Shown: positions 43,067 through 51,528 of the stretch, piece after piece
Position numbering within the stretch: position 1 is the first letter of the stretch
Layout of the letters: every line of letters starts with the position of its first letter
Source: Citricoccus sp. K5
GTDB lineage: Bacteria; Actinomycetota; Actinomycetes; Actinomycetales; Micrococcaceae
Assembly (NCBI RefSeq): GCF_902506195.1
Contig: NZ_LR732817.1
Location: 248,001-312,000 of the forward strand
Direction of reading: 5' to 3'
Length of the DNA stretch: 64,000 nt
Position numbers and translations under genes: made by a program
The notes under the pieces: generated by a model
Databases searched by the model: none
Told to the model about the DNA's origin: nothing
What the model saw: the letters and a program-made list of their open reading frames with translations, nothing else

Positions 43067-43524
43067 TGGCCGGACCGTTTGCGCGGCGTCGGCAGGCCAA
43101 GAAGGATGAGACAGAGCTCGGCACCGAACTCTGGCGCCGGAGTCATGACTGGTTCATCCGCTCGCTGGACCGGTACTGGCAGGTCGTCCAGGAGGTCCGC
43201 GCCGAGGGCAGGATCCCCGAGGATGAGTTGAACGGGCTGGTCAATGCCGGCAACGTGCTGGCCGAGTTGGCGCCCCGGGTGCGCCACCTGTGCGTGGAGG
43301 CCCACCGCCAGCACCCCGGGACCGGTCTGCAGGTCCCCGCCTCAGGCAGCGACGTGCACCGCATCCTCTCCCGGGCAGCGAACGACCTGGCCACCACCGC
43401 CCAGGCCGCGGCGTTGTTCCGGCTGGGGCAGGCCTCCCTGCACTCGGTGGGACGCCGGGCCGAGAAGGTCGTGGCCGCCGTGCAGGAGGCGGAAGAGGCT
43501 GCCGAAATCCGCCCCGGAGCCTAA
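43066..43524 (+). CDS. Conserved hypothetical protein, quinone-reductase operon
   Basis: A 152-aa, mostly helical soluble protein (MAGPFARRRQAKKDETELGT...) rich in Arg, Glu and Ala, with a helix bundle look (DWFIRSLDRYWQVVQEVRAE; AANDLATTAQAAALFRLGQA). I recognise no domain and no signal peptide. The chosen start is the ATG at 43066, which overlaps the upstream stop; a TTG at 43063 is in frame. Similar small proteins next to zinc-independent alcohol dehydrogenase genes occur in related bacteria, to my recollection. Function unknown. Confidence 0.75.
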   Translation: MAGPFARRRQAKKDETELGTELWRRSHDWFIRSLDRYWQVVQEVRAEGRIPEDELNGLVNAGNVLAELAPRVRHLCVEAHRQHPGTGLQVPASGSDVHRILSRAANDLATTAQAAALFRLGQASLHSVGRRAEKVVAAVQEAEEAAEIRPGA

Positions 43525-43559
43525 GACCCGCTCGAGGGCCCGTTGGGGCTGGAAACGAC

Positions 43560-43599
43560 AACGCGCCGCTGTGGGCTTAGATCCCATCAACGGCGCGTT
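43560..43599. terminator. Hairpin between the hypothetical gene and tRNA-Thr
   Basis: AACGCGCCG (43560-43568) pairs with CGGCGCGTT (43591-43599), with an inner GGG/CCC extension. It can serve both converging transcripts. Confidence 0.65.
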
Positions 43600-43608
43600 T
43601 CCTGTCTG

Positions 43609-43682
43609 AGCCCCCTGCCGGATTCGAACCGGCGACCTGCTCTTTACGAGGGAGCTGCTCTGGCCAGCTGAGCTAAGGAGGC
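43609..43682 (-). tRNA. tRNA-Thr(CGT)
   Basis: 74 nt without encoded CCA. Acceptor GCCTCCT/AGGGGGC with one T-G pair, discriminator T, anticodon loop CTCGTAA (anticodon CGT, reads ACG), T arm GCCGGTTCGAATCCGGC. The last base pair of the anticodon stem (31-39) is a C-A mismatch. Confidence 0.93.
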
Positions 43683-43892
43683 GAACGCTGGCACCCGGGG
43701 GTGCCACGGCTATCGATGATAGCGGGCCGGTACCCCGCCCGGCAAAAGCAGAGTGAGCACACGGCGTTCACAACCCACAGATGACGTTCACTTCACGTCC
43801 AACCACAGGACAGGTCGCTGCGGTGGAGTGGTCCGAACATGATGACAGGCCCGGCACCCGCCGGGCCGTCTGTCTACGGGAGGACAGTTGTG

Positions 43893-44621
43893 ATGATGCC
43901 TGCCACCGCCCAACCCCACCGGGACGTCCGTACGCGGCGTCCGCTGAAGCTGGCCGTGCTGGACATGGCCGGCACCACCGTGGACGAGGGAGGCCTCCAG
44001 GACGAGGCCTTCAACACCGCGATCCTGCAGGAGGGCATCGAACCCGGTGGCTCCCGATCGGACGCGATGGTGGGGTATTTCCGCGAGGCCCGCGGCACGT
44101 CGCGGCATGAGATTTTCCGCTCGATCTTCGCCGAGGACCTGGTGGCGGCCCGCCGTGCCAATGCGTGCTTCGAGGCCACCTATGACCGGTTGCTCGCCGA
44201 ACGTGGCGTCCGCCCGGTGGACGGTGCCGCGGAGGCCGTGGCCGCGCTCCGCGAGGCAGGGATGAAGATCGTGCTGACCACCGGTTTCGCCCGGCACACC
44301 CAGAACATGATCCTGGAGTCACTGGACTGGATGGGCGTCTCCGATCTCAGCCTGTGCCCCTCGGACGCCGGCCGCGGCGTGCCCTACCCGGACATGATCC
44401 TCACGGCCCTGCTGGCCCTGGACCTCGAGGACGTCCGCTCCGTCATGACGGTCGGGGACACGGCCGGGGACATCCGGGCCGGCCAGCGGGCCGGTGCCGG
44501 GCTGACCGTCGGAGTGCTCACCGGCTATCACGACGAGGCCGTGCTCAGCGGTGCCGGTGCGGCCGCCGTCGTGCCCTCCATCCGGGACGTCCCGGCCCTG
44601 GTGAGCGGCGCGGGCTGCTGA
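43893..44621 (+). CDS. HAD-family phosphonatase-like hydrolase
   Basis: A 242-aa haloacid-dehalogenase-fold phosphohydrolase of the phosphonatase-like group. Motif I is LAVLDMAGTTVDEGG (nucleophile DxAGT), motif II is IVLTTGFARHT, and the motif IV region contains VMTVGDTAGDIRAGQRAG. The cap segment SRSDAMVGYFREARGTSRHE lacks an obvious phosphonoacetaldehyde-type Schiff-base lysine, so C-P cleavage is not assured. No phosphonate transport genes are nearby. I choose the ATG at 43893, preceded by GGGAGGA; a frame extends to ATG 43839 without a ribosome site. Confidence 0.82.
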   Translation: MMPATAQPHRDVRTRRPLKLAVLDMAGTTVDEGGLQDEAFNTAILQEGIEPGGSRSDAMVGYFREARGTSRHEIFRSIFAEDLVAARRANACFEATYDRLLAERGVRPVDGAAEAVAALREAGMKIVLTTGFARHTQNMILESLDWMGVSDLSLCPSDAGRGVPYPDMILTALLALDLEDVRSVMTVGDTAGDIRAGQRAGAGLTVGVLTGYHDEAVLSGAGAAAVVPSIRDVPALVSGAGC

Positions 44622-44637
44622 CCCGCGGGCAGACTTC

Positions 44638-46212
44638 TCAGTCGCAGGTCAGCCCGTCCTCGGGCACCTCACCGTCGATCAGGTACCCGTCCACGGCGGT
44701 CCCGATGCACTCCCCGGCCCGGCCGTAGGCGGTGTGGCCCTGGCCGTTCCAGGAGACGAGCACCCCGGACTCGAGCTGGTCGGCCAGCGCCGGGGCCCAC
44801 TCGTACGGGGTGGCGGGGTCGCCCTGGGTGCCGATGACCACGATCGGCGCTGCCCCGGGGGCACTGGCGGGGGCGGGCTCGTCCACCGGCTTCTCGGGCC
44901 ACTCGGCACAGTTCGCCCCGCCGTAGGCCAGGAAACGGCCGATGGTCGGGGAGGCCTCGTCCAGCTGCTCGGCCTGGCTCCGGAGCGTCTCGGTGTCGGA
45001 CGGCGCGGAGGAGTCGAGGCAGTTGATGGCGGTGAAGGCGTCGTTGATGTTGGAGCCGTACTCGCCGTCCTCGTCCCGTCCGGCGTTCAGGTCCGCGAGG
45101 TAGAGCATCAGGTCCGGGTTGCCGTCCATGGCATCGGCGACGGCCTGGGTGAGCATCGGCCAGTTCTCGTCGGCGTACAGCGGGGTGATCAGCCCCGCGA
45201 CGAAGGTGGCGGCCGGCACCTGCCGCCCGTCGGAGGACGTCAGCGGGGACTGCTCCACCTGTGCCAGCAGCTCGCGGAGCTGCTGCACGCCGTCCTCCGC
45301 AGTGCCGGACAGCGGGCACTCCGGGCCGGCCAGGCAGGACTCGGCCCACGCCGTGATGGCCTTCTCGAACGCCTCGGCCTGGCCCAGGCTGACCTCGAAC
45401 TCGTCGAGGGAGGGATCCATGGCCCCGTCCAGCACCATCCGGCCCACGTTGGCCGGGAACTGCTCGGCGTAGGAGGCCCCCAGGGCGGTGCCGTAGGAGA
45501 AGCCGAGGTAATTCAGCTGCTGATCGCCCAGCACGGCCCGCATCAGGTCCATGTCCCGGGCCGCGGAGTCGGTGTCCACGTGGCCGAGGACCTCACCGGT
45601 GTTCTCATCGCAGGCCTGCGCATACTCTCGGGCGGAATCCCTGACCTGGTCCAGACCCTCGTCTGTGGAGGGATCGAGGTGCTCCTCGCGGGCCGCGTCC
45701 ATCTCCTCGTCGGACAGGCACTCCACCGGCGCCGAGCGGGACACACCCCGAGGGTCGAATCCGACCACGGCGTAGTGGTCCTGGACGGCTCCGGAGACCA
45801 CGTAGTCCAGGGAGTCCACCACCATGTCCACCCCGGACGCCCCCGGGCCACCGGGGTTCAACAGCAGGTGCGGCGCGCCATCCTCGGCGCCGCCGGTCCG
45901 GACCAGGGACAGCTCGATCCGTTCACCCTCCGGATCCGCATAGTCCAGCGGGGCCTCCACGGTGGCGCACTCGAAGTCGCCGGCATCCTGCTCGCAGGAC
46001 TGCCACGCGGGCTCCTGGGCGTAGAGGTCCTCCAGCCCCTCCGGAACGGCGGCGGTGCCCGACGTCGGCTCCGCGGCTCCGGAGGTCGGCCCACCTGGCT
46101 CACCCGGTCCTCCGTCCGGCCCGCCATCCGAGGTGCAACCGGTGAGCACCAGGGCGGTTGCGAAGACGGCGGCGATGGCACCGGAGGTGGACGGGAAGGG
46201 GTGCAGGCGCAC
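44638..46212 (-). CDS. Secreted alpha/beta-hydrolase lipoprotein, tripeptidyl-aminopeptidase type
   Basis: A 524-aa exported hydrolase of the Streptomyces SlpD/tripeptidyl aminopeptidase (TAP) type. A lipobox LVLTGC puts the modified cysteine at residue 26, followed by a Gly/Pro/Ser-rich linker. The alpha/beta-hydrolase domain has HLLLNPGGPGASGVD (oxyanion), YAVVGFDPRGVSRS, and the nucleophile elbow LGFSYGTALGASYAEQ. The C-terminal TAP-like domain has GTQGDPATPYEWA (aspartate) and WNGQGHTAYG (histidine). It starts at GTG with AAAGGA upstream. It likely releases peptides outside the membrane for uptake. Confidence 0.9.
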   Translation of the reverse strand: MRLHPFPSTSGAIAAVFATALVLTGCTSDGGPDGGPGEPGGPTSGAAEPTSGTAAVPEGLEDLYAQEPAWQSCEQDAGDFECATVEAPLDYADPEGERIELSLVRTGGAEDGAPHLLLNPGGPGASGVDMVVDSLDYVVSGAVQDHYAVVGFDPRGVSRSAPVECLSDEEMDAAREEHLDPSTDEGLDQVRDSAREYAQACDENTGEVLGHVDTDSAARDMDLMRAVLGDQQLNYLGFSYGTALGASYAEQFPANVGRMVLDGAMDPSLDEFEVSLGQAEAFEKAITAWAESCLAGPECPLSGTAEDGVQQLRELLAQVEQSPLTSSDGRQVPAATFVAGLITPLYADENWPMLTQAVADAMDGNPDLMLYLADLNAGRDEDGEYGSNINDAFTAINCLDSSAPSDTETLRSQAEQLDEASPTIGRFLAYGGANCAEWPEKPVDEPAPASAPGAAPIVVIGTQGDPATPYEWAPALADQLESGVLVSWNGQGHTAYGRAGECIGTAVDGYLIDGEVPEDGLTCD

Positions 46213-46254
46213 GCGGGGTCCTTTCGGGACGGTGGTCAGGCGGTGGTCGGTGGG

Positions 46255-47478
46255 TCAGACCTGCTCGCCCGGACGTCGGTCCAGGATGCGGTCTGGCAGG
46301 AAACTCATCGTCATGGCTTCGAGCGCCAACAGTGGGGGCACGTTGCCGGCCAGGCGCCGGCGGGCGGTGGCCACGGCGTCGATCCGGGCCACGGTCCGCT
46401 CGGCGGTGGCGCCGTGGGCGTAGGAACCGAGTTCGTCCCGGAGGTGCTCGTTGACCAGCTCGGCCCCGGTGCCCAGCTGCAGGGCCAGCACGTCCCGGAA
46501 CAGGCCCGTCAGGTCGATCATCGCGCGGTCGAGGGTGTCATGCACGGAGCGCTTGTTGCGTGCCGTCTGGCTGTCCTCGAGGCGCTTGACATGGTGGCGC
46601 AGCTTGGGCGGGACCTTCTCGTCCTCACCCAGGCCCAGCGCGCGCAGCAGACCGGCCCTCTCCTCGGCGTTGCGGACCTCGGCCGAGGACTTCGCCTCCT
46701 CCTGGGTGACCTCCACCAGCTCCTTGGCCAGGGCCACCGCATCAGAGGTCGCCTGGATCCGCAGCGGCAGGTGGACCACGGCTTCACGGCGCTTCCGGGC
46801 CCCCTCGTCCCGGGCCAGCCGCCGGGCCATGCCCACGTGGGACTGGGAGGCACGGGCCGCGAACAGCGCCAGTGCCGGGTCCAGGCCGTCGCGGTCCACC
46901 AGCAGGTCCGCGACCGACTGCACCGACGGGATGCGCAACCCCACGGGACGGCAACGGGAGCGAATGGTCACGAGCACGTCCGCAGGGGAGGGCGCGCACA
47001 GCATCCAGATGGTCCGGGCCGGCGGCTCCTCGATCGCCTTGAGCAGCACGTTCGTGGCGCGCTCCGTCATGCGGTCCGCGTCCTCGATGATGAAGATCCG
47101 CCACCGCCCGGAGGAGGGGCGGTCCTGGGCGAGGGCGATCAGCTCGCGGATCTCGTCGATCTTGTAGGTGACGTTCTCGGTGGCCATGACCTTGACGTCC
47201 GCGTGCGTCCCCGCGTGCACGGTCAGGCACGCGTGGCAGTGTCCGCAGCCGCGCTGAGCCGGGTCCTCTCTCTCGCACTGCAGTGCCTGGGCGAATGCCC
47301 GCGCGGCATTGGACCGTCCGGAGCCGGGCGGCCCGGTGAACAGCCAGGCATGGGTGGGGGAGTCCATGGTCGCGGCCCGGGACAATTGCCGGACGGCGGC
47401 CTCCTGACCCGCGAGTTCGGCCCACGCGGGTGCCACGCTGGGCGGGAAATCGGGTGGGGAGTCGGTTGCGGAGCTCAT
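46255..47478 (-). CDS. holB: DNA polymerase III subunit delta'
   Basis: Clamp-loader subunit of the replicase. A 407-aa AAA+-type protein starting MSSATDSPPDFPP, with WAELAGQEAAVRQL, a P-loop-like WLFTGPPGSGRSNAAR that lacks the Walker lysine (as usual for delta'), and a zinc module CGHCHAC. The DEIRELI and IFIIEDADRMTERATNVLLK motifs follow, and the RSRCRPV sensor region. The ATG at 47478 overlaps the tmk stop by 4 bp (ATGA). The longer frame to 47766 lies inside tmk and is rejected. tmk-holB pairing is common in actinobacteria. Confidence 0.93.
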   Translation of the reverse strand: MSSATDSPPDFPPSVAPAWAELAGQEAAVRQLSRAATMDSPTHAWLFTGPPGSGRSNAARAFAQALQCEREDPAQRGCGHCHACLTVHAGTHADVKVMATENVTYKIDEIRELIALAQDRPSSGRWRIFIIEDADRMTERATNVLLKAIEEPPARTIWMLCAPSPADVLVTIRSRCRPVGLRIPSVQSVADLLVDRDGLDPALALFAARASQSHVGMARRLARDEGARKRREAVVHLPLRIQATSDAVALAKELVEVTQEEAKSSAEVRNAEERAGLLRALGLGEDEKVPPKLRHHVKRLEDSQTARNKRSVHDTLDRAMIDLTGLFRDVLALQLGTGAELVNEHLRDELGSYAHGATAERTVARIDAVATARRRLAGNVPPLLALEAMTMSFLPDRILDRRPGEQV

Positions 47479-48179
47479 CGGCCAGCCTCGCGGCCGAGCG
47501 TCCCGGCGACCCGGCCCCAGACCTCGGCGGCGATCTCGAGGGCGGGCCGGCCGGCGTCGAGCACCAGGTAGCGGTCCGGGGCCAGAGCGGCACGGTCCGT
47601 GAAGGCGGTGCGGATGCGCTGGTGGAAGGGTTCGGGCTCGGACTCCAGGCGGTCCGGTCCGGTGCCGCCGGCAGCCTTTGCACGGTCGGCGCGGCGGGTG
47701 GCGGCGGTGCCGGTGTCCACGTCCAGCAGGACGGTCAGGTCCGGGTGCAGCCCGCCGGTGGCCCACTCGTTGATCCCGGCCACGGTTTCTGTGCCGAGGC
47801 CCCGGCCGGCACCCTGGTAGGCCACGGAGGAGTCCACGTAGCGGTCGGTCACCACGGTGCGGCCGGCGGCCAGGGCCGGGCCGATCAGCTGGCGGACGTG
47901 GGCCGATCGGGCGGAGGCGAAGATCAGGGCCTCGGTCACCGGGTCGATGGGGGCGTGGGCCGGGTCCAGCACGAGGGAGCGCAGCTGTTCGCCGACGTCG
48001 GTCCCGCCCGGCTCGCGCGTCAGCAGCACCTCGTGGCCCTCGGCCGTCAGTCGTTCGGCGAGCAACCGCGCCTGGGTGGACTTGCCGGAGCCGTCCCCGC
48101 CCTCGAAGGCGATGAAGAGACCCTGCGGACCGGTCGGCAAAGGGACGGGTCCGGAGGAGGTGGAAGGCTGCTCGATCAC
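47475..48179 (-). CDS. tmk: Thymidylate kinase
   Basis: Phosphorylates dTMP to dTDP. A 234-aa protein with P-loop IAFEGGDGSGKSTQARLL (residues ~23-40), the LTREPGGTDVGEQLR dTMP-binding segment and VTDRYVDSSVAYQGAGRGLG. The start is a GTG at 48179, supported by a TAGGCT -10 box 6 bases upstream. It overlaps holB by 4 bp. Confidence 0.95.
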   Translation of the reverse strand: MIEQPSTSSGPVPLPTGPQGLFIAFEGGDGSGKSTQARLLAERLTAEGHEVLLTREPGGTDVGEQLRSLVLDPAHAPIDPVTEALIFASARSAHVRQLIGPALAAGRTVVTDRYVDSSVAYQGAGRGLGTETVAGINEWATGGLHPDLTVLLDVDTGTAATRRADRAKAAGGTGPDRLESEPEPFHQRIRTAFTDRAALAPDRYLVLDAGRPALEIAAEVWGRVAGTLGREAGR

Positions 48180-48185
48180 CGGTCC

Positions 48186-48191
48186 AGCCTA
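48186..48191 (-). promoter_or_regulatory. -10 box of tmk-holB (leaderless)
   Basis: TAGGCT on the minus strand, 6 bases before the GTG at 48179. Confidence 0.6.
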
Positions 48192-48247
48192 ACGGCCCCT
48201 ACCGTCACAACGGGCAACGATCCACAGCCCCGGGCCCCCACCGGACG

Positions 48248-48253
48248 TACGAT
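48248..48253 (+). promoter_or_regulatory. -10 box of the trans-sulfuration gene (leaderless)
   Basis: TACGAT, 6 bases before the ATG at 48260; divergent from the tmk promoter. Confidence 0.5.
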
Positions 48254-48259
48254 TTCAGG

Positions 48260-49417
48260 ATGCATCCCGAAACCCTGTTGGTCAGTGCCTCCCGTCCCGC
48301 CCGGGAGGTGGATGCCCCGGTCAACGATCCGGTGCATTTCACCTCCACGTTCGTCGGCTGGGAGCCGGACGCGGCGGGGCCCCGCCGGCTCTACGGGCGC
48401 ATGTCCAATCCCACCTGGGACGGCCCGGAGCAGCTGCTGGCAGCCCTGGAAGGTGTGGAGGACCCGGCCGGTCGGCCCGCCCTGCTGTTCTCCTCCGGCA
48501 TGGCCGCCATCTCGGCCGCCCTGCACCTGGCCCCGAACGGTGGCCGCATCGTGGCCCCGCAGCACGCCTACCAGGGCGGGCTGTCCCTGCTGGACTCGCT
48601 GCAGCAGACCGGACGGCTGGCCGTGGAGCGGGTGGATGTCACGGACACCGAGGCGGTGACCGCGGCCGTGGCCGGCGCCAGCATCCTCTGGCTCGAATCG
48701 CCCACCAACCCCATGCTGGAGGTGGCGGATCTCGCCGCCCTCACCGAGGCCGCGCATGCGGCCGGCGCCCTCGTGGTGGTGGACAACACCTTCGCCACGC
48801 CGTTGGTGCAGCGGCCGCTCGAGCTGGGCGCCGACGTCGTGGTCCATTCGGTGACCAAGTACCTGGCCGGGCACTCGGACGTGGTGCTGGGTGCCGCCGT
48901 GACGGACGACGCCGGCCTGCACCGCCAGCTGCACGCCCACCGCACGCTGCACGGGGCGATCGCCGGTCCCATGGAGGCGTTCCTGGCGCTGCGCGGCATG
49001 CGCACCCTGGCCCTGCGCCTCGAGCGCTCGCAGGCCAATGCGGCCGAGCTGGCCCGCCGCCTTGATGCGGCCCGGCGCGAGGGCACCCTGCCGGTGGCCG
49101 CCGTGACGTACCCGGGCCTGCCGGACCACCCGCAGCACGCCCTGGCCGCCGCCCAGATGCAGGGTGGTTTCGGCTCCGTGCTGACGGTCGTGATGGAGGG
49201 TGCGGCGGCAGCCGATGCCGTGGTCCAGAACCTGCGCCACTGGGTCCCCGCCACCTCCCTGGGCGGCGTGGAGTCGCTGGTCGAGCGCCGCCGGCGTTTC
49301 GACGGTGAACCGGCCACCGTCCCGGCCGGCCTGCTGCGGCTGAGCGTGGGCATCGAACACGTGGACGACTTGTGGGAGGACCTGCAGGCCGGGATGGGGG
49401 CCACGGCGGTAGGCTGA
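48260..49417 (+). CDS. Cys/Met-metabolism PLP enzyme (cystathionine gamma-lyase/synthase type)
   Basis: A 385-aa fold-type I PLP enzyme of the trans-sulfuration family. The Schiff-base lysine is in VHSVTKYLAGHSDVVLG; other family motifs are LFSSGMAAISAAL, LESPTNPMLEV, VVDNTFATPLVQRPL and the C-terminal RLSVGIEHVDDLWEDL. The expected Y-S/T-R-x-x-N-P-T motif appears as LYGRMSNPTWDGPE, slightly altered. The protein could be cystathionine gamma-lyase, gamma-synthase or methionine gamma-lyase; sequence alone does not separate them. No other sulfur-amino-acid gene is adjacent. Confidence 0.85.
   Translation: MHPETLLVSASRPAREVDAPVNDPVHFTSTFVGWEPDAAGPRRLYGRMSNPTWDGPEQLLAALEGVEDPAGRPALLFSSGMAAISAALHLAPNGGRIVAPQHAYQGGLSLLDSLQQTGRLAVERVDVTDTEAVTAAVAGASILWLESPTNPMLEVADLAALTEAAHAAGALVVVDNTFATPLVQRPLELGADVVVHSVTKYLAGHSDVVLGAAVTDDAGLHRQLHAHRTLHGAIAGPMEAFLALRGMRTLALRLERSQANAAELARRLDAARREGTLPVAAVTYPGLPDHPQHALAAAQMQGGFGSVLTVVMEGAAAADAVVQNLRHWVPATSLGGVESLVERRRRFDGEPATVPAGLLRLSVGIEHVDDLWEDLQAGMGATAVG
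49410..49415 (+). promoter_or_regulatory. -10 box of the DUF2516 gene (leaderless)
   Basis: TAGGCT, 6 bases before the ATG at 49422. It overlaps the last codons of the upstream gene. Confidence 0.55.
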
Positions 49418-49421
49418 GCGC

Positions 49422-49763
49422 ATGTATCCGTGGATTCTGGTCACGACCGTTGAGAACTGGCTCTACATCGCCTTGTCCCTGGTGGCCGTCGTGCTGGCCG
49501 TCTGGGCCTTCGGCGACTGCCTGACCCGGGGCAAGGACCAGTTCGAACGGGCCGGGCAGAAGACCAAGACGTTCTGGCTGCTCCTCACCGGGGTGGCGGC
49601 GTTCGTGGGCCTGGTGTCCATGGCCGGGGCCATCGGCAGTCTGGGCGCCGGGTTCAGCCTGTTCCAGATCGCTGCCCTGTGCGTGGCCGCCGTGTACCTG
49701 GCCGGGCCGCGCGGTGAGCTGAAGCTCTTCGGCAGCGGCGGCTCGCGCCCCTACGGGTATTGA
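49422..49763 (+). CDS. DUF2516 family small membrane protein
   Basis: A 113-aa protein with about three hydrophobic helices (residues ~10-30, 48-68 and 73-95) separated by a charged loop TRGKDQFERAGQKTKTFW. That loop and the conserved W-x-F-G-D-C segment match DUF2516, an actinobacterial membrane family of unknown function. Its promoter appears leaderless. It lies 4 bp after the trans-sulfuration gene and 53 bp before gpmA. Confidence 0.85.
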   Translation: MYPWILVTTVENWLYIALSLVAVVLAVWAFGDCLTRGKDQFERAGQKTKTFWLLLTGVAAFVGLVSMAGAIGSLGAGFSLFQIAALCVAAVYLAGPRGELKLFGSGGSRPYGY

Positions 49764-49804
49764 TCGGGTCTCGTCGCACGGCGAACCGGGTGGCTGTGTC
49801 CCAT

Positions 49805-49810
49805 TAGGAT
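49805..49810 (+). promoter_or_regulatory. -10 box of gpmA (leaderless)
   Basis: TAGGAT, 6 bases before the ATG at 49817. Confidence 0.6.
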
Positions 49811-49816
49811 GTGGCC

Positions 49817-50575
49817 ATGGCTGAGACACCCTACAAGCTCGTCCTGCTGCGGCACGGCCAGAGCGACTGGAATGAGAAGAACCTGTTCACCGGTTGGGTG
49901 GATGTGCCGCTGACCGCCAAGGGCCGCGAGGAGGCCGCCCGGGGCGGTGAACTTCTCGCCGCCGAGGGGCTGTTGCCGGACGTCCTGCACACCTCCGTGC
50001 TGAAGCGGGCCATCACCACCGCCAACCTGGCCCTCGAAGCGGCCGACCGGCAGTGGATCCCGGTCAAGCGCGACTGGCGCCTGAACGAGCGCCACTACGG
50101 CGCCCTGCAGGGCAAGGACAAGGCCCAGATCCGGGAAGAGTTCGGCGAGGAACAGTTCATGGTCTGGCGCCGCTCCTATGACACCCCGCCGCCCGCGCTG
50201 GACGACTCCTCCGAGTTCTCGCAGGTCGATGATCCCCGCTATGCCAGCCTCGGAGAGGGCATGCCGCGCACCGAATGCCTTCAGGACGTGGTCACGCGAC
50301 TGCTGCCGTACTGGGAGACCGAGATCGTGCCGGATCTGAAGGCTGGCAAGACCGTCCTGGTGGCCGCCCACGGCAATTCCCTGCGCGCCCTGGTCAAGCA
50401 CCTGGACGGCATCTCGGATGAGGACATCGCCGGGGTGAACATCCCCACCGGCATCCCGCTGTACTACGAGCTGGATGAGCGCCTCAAGCCGGTGACCGCG
50501 AACGGCCGCTACCTGGATCCGGAGGCCGCGGCCGCTGGCGCCGCCGCAGTGGCGGCGCAGGGCACTGCCAAGTAA
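49817..50575 (+). CDS. gpmA: 2,3-bisphosphoglycerate-dependent phosphoglycerate mutase
   Basis: Glycolytic/gluconeogenic enzyme that interconverts 3- and 2-phosphoglycerate. A 252-aa protein with the phospho-histidine motif [20 protein letters not shown] (H13), [14 protein letters not shown] and the second histidine in [15 protein letters not shown]. The ATG at 49817 fits both the family N-terminus and the -10 box; an in-frame GTG at 49811 is less likely. gpm1 also neighbours senX3-regX3 in mycobacteria. It is convergent with phoU, with 9 bp between the stops. Confidence 0.96.
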   Translation: MAETPYKLVLLRHGQSDWNEKNLFTGWVDVPLTAKGREEAARGGELLAAEGLLPDVLHTSVLKRAITTANLALEAADRQWIPVKRDWRLNERHYGALQGKDKAQIREEFGEEQFMVWRRSYDTPPPALDDSSEFSQVDDPRYASLGEGMPRTECLQDVVTRLLPYWETEIVPDLKAGKTVLVAAHGNSLRALVKHLDGISDEDIAGVNIPTGIPLYYELDERLKPVTANGRYLDPEAAAAGAAAVAAQGTAK

Positions 50576-50584
50576 CCCCCGCGG

Positions 50585-51244
50585 TCAGTCGATCGCGATG
50601 ATCGGCTCCCACTCGCCGGTGGCGAGGTAGGTGACCTTGCGGGCCACGGAGACGCCGTGGTCGGCGAAGCGCTCGAGGAAGCGGGAGGCCAGGGTGACGT
50701 CCGCGGTGGTGGCGGCGGAGGCATCCCACGACGGGTTGGCGACCGAGGTGAAGTTCTTGGCGTGCAGCTCGTTGATGGTGGCGTTGAGCTTCACGATCGT
50801 GGAGGCGTGCGTGAGGTCGTGGGTGGCCAGCAGCTGCTCCACCTCGGCGGCGACCTCCACGGCGTACTCGGCCATCTGACGGAAGTCCTCGCGGGCGGAG
50901 GCGGGGACCACCAGGTCCGGGAACCGGCGGCGGGCCAGCTGGGCGATGTGGCGGGCCAGATCGCCCATGCGCTCCAGCGAGGAGCTCATGCGCAGGGCGG
51001 CGACGACGGTGCGCAGGTCAGCGGCCACGGGTCCCTGCAGGGCGAGGAGCTCAATGGCCTTCTCGTCGAGGGCGGTCTGCAGGTAGTCGATGCGCGCGTC
51101 ATTGGTGATGACCGTCTCGGCCAGCTCCACGTCGGCCTCTTCGAAGGAGACGCGGGCCTTGTCCATGGCCTCACGCACCAGACCGGCGATCTCGGTGAGC
51201 TGGTCGCCCAACGACTTCAGATCGGCGTGGAACAGTTCTCGCAT
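50585..51244 (-). CDS. phoU: Phosphate-signalling regulator PhoU
   Basis: Negative regulator that links the Pst transporter to the phosphate two-component system. The 219-aa protein begins MRELFHADLKSLGDQLTEIA and has two three-helix PhoU repeats, with the metal-binding signatures ERMGDLARHIAQLA and LERFADHGVSVARKV (E-x-x-x-D type). It is divergent from senX3-regX3 with 284 bp between. A PHO-box-like repeat lies in that gap, oriented toward phoU. Confidence 0.95.
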   Translation of the reverse strand: MRELFHADLKSLGDQLTEIAGLVREAMDKARVSFEEADVELAETVITNDARIDYLQTALDEKAIELLALQGPVAADLRTVVAALRMSSSLERMGDLARHIAQLARRRFPDLVVPASAREDFRQMAEYAVEVAAEVEQLLATHDLTHASTIVKLNATINELHAKNFTSVANPSWDASAATTADVTLASRFLERFADHGVSVARKVTYLATGEWEPIIAID

Positions 51245-51352
51245 GGATGAGTCCTCAATCCGGCTGGTCGGTGATGGGGCCGCTGTGTGCAGGCGGCCAC
51301 GGGCCGTTCCTGCTCTTCAGGCACGGATCCGCGATCATCTTGGCGGACCAAG

Positions 51353-51384
51353 GTGAACACGATCTGAACCGCGGGAACGTTCCC
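51353..51384 (-). promoter_or_regulatory. PHO-box-like direct repeats and palindrome upstream of phoU
   Basis: On the minus strand GTTCAG (51364-51369) and GTTCAC (51353-51358) are spaced exactly 11 bp. The 11-bp GTTCA-type repeat is the known PhoP/RegX3 box layout. Next to it is the perfect palindrome GGGAACGTTCCC (51373-51384). Confidence 0.55.
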
Positions 51385-51515
51385 ATGCACATTATGCCCT
51401 GAGGAGCGCCCACCGGGCCGGAGCCCCGCTCCACGCCGGGGATGCGGAGGGGGACGTGGCGGTGGTCTCACTGTGCGGGCCCTCGACACCTGACGACGCC
51501 GCGCGTCGCGATGGG

Positions 51516-51521
51516 TAGTCT
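51516..51521 (+). promoter_or_regulatory. -10 box of senX3-regX3 (leaderless)
   Basis: TAGTCT, 7 bases before the GTG at 51529. Confidence 0.55.
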
Positions 51522-51528
51522 GGTCTGC

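Noticed and set aside
46255-47766. Longer holB start at 47766
   Set aside because: The extra ~95 residues lie inside tmk and read as low-complexity shadow; the ATG at 47478 overlaps the tmk stop in the normal way.
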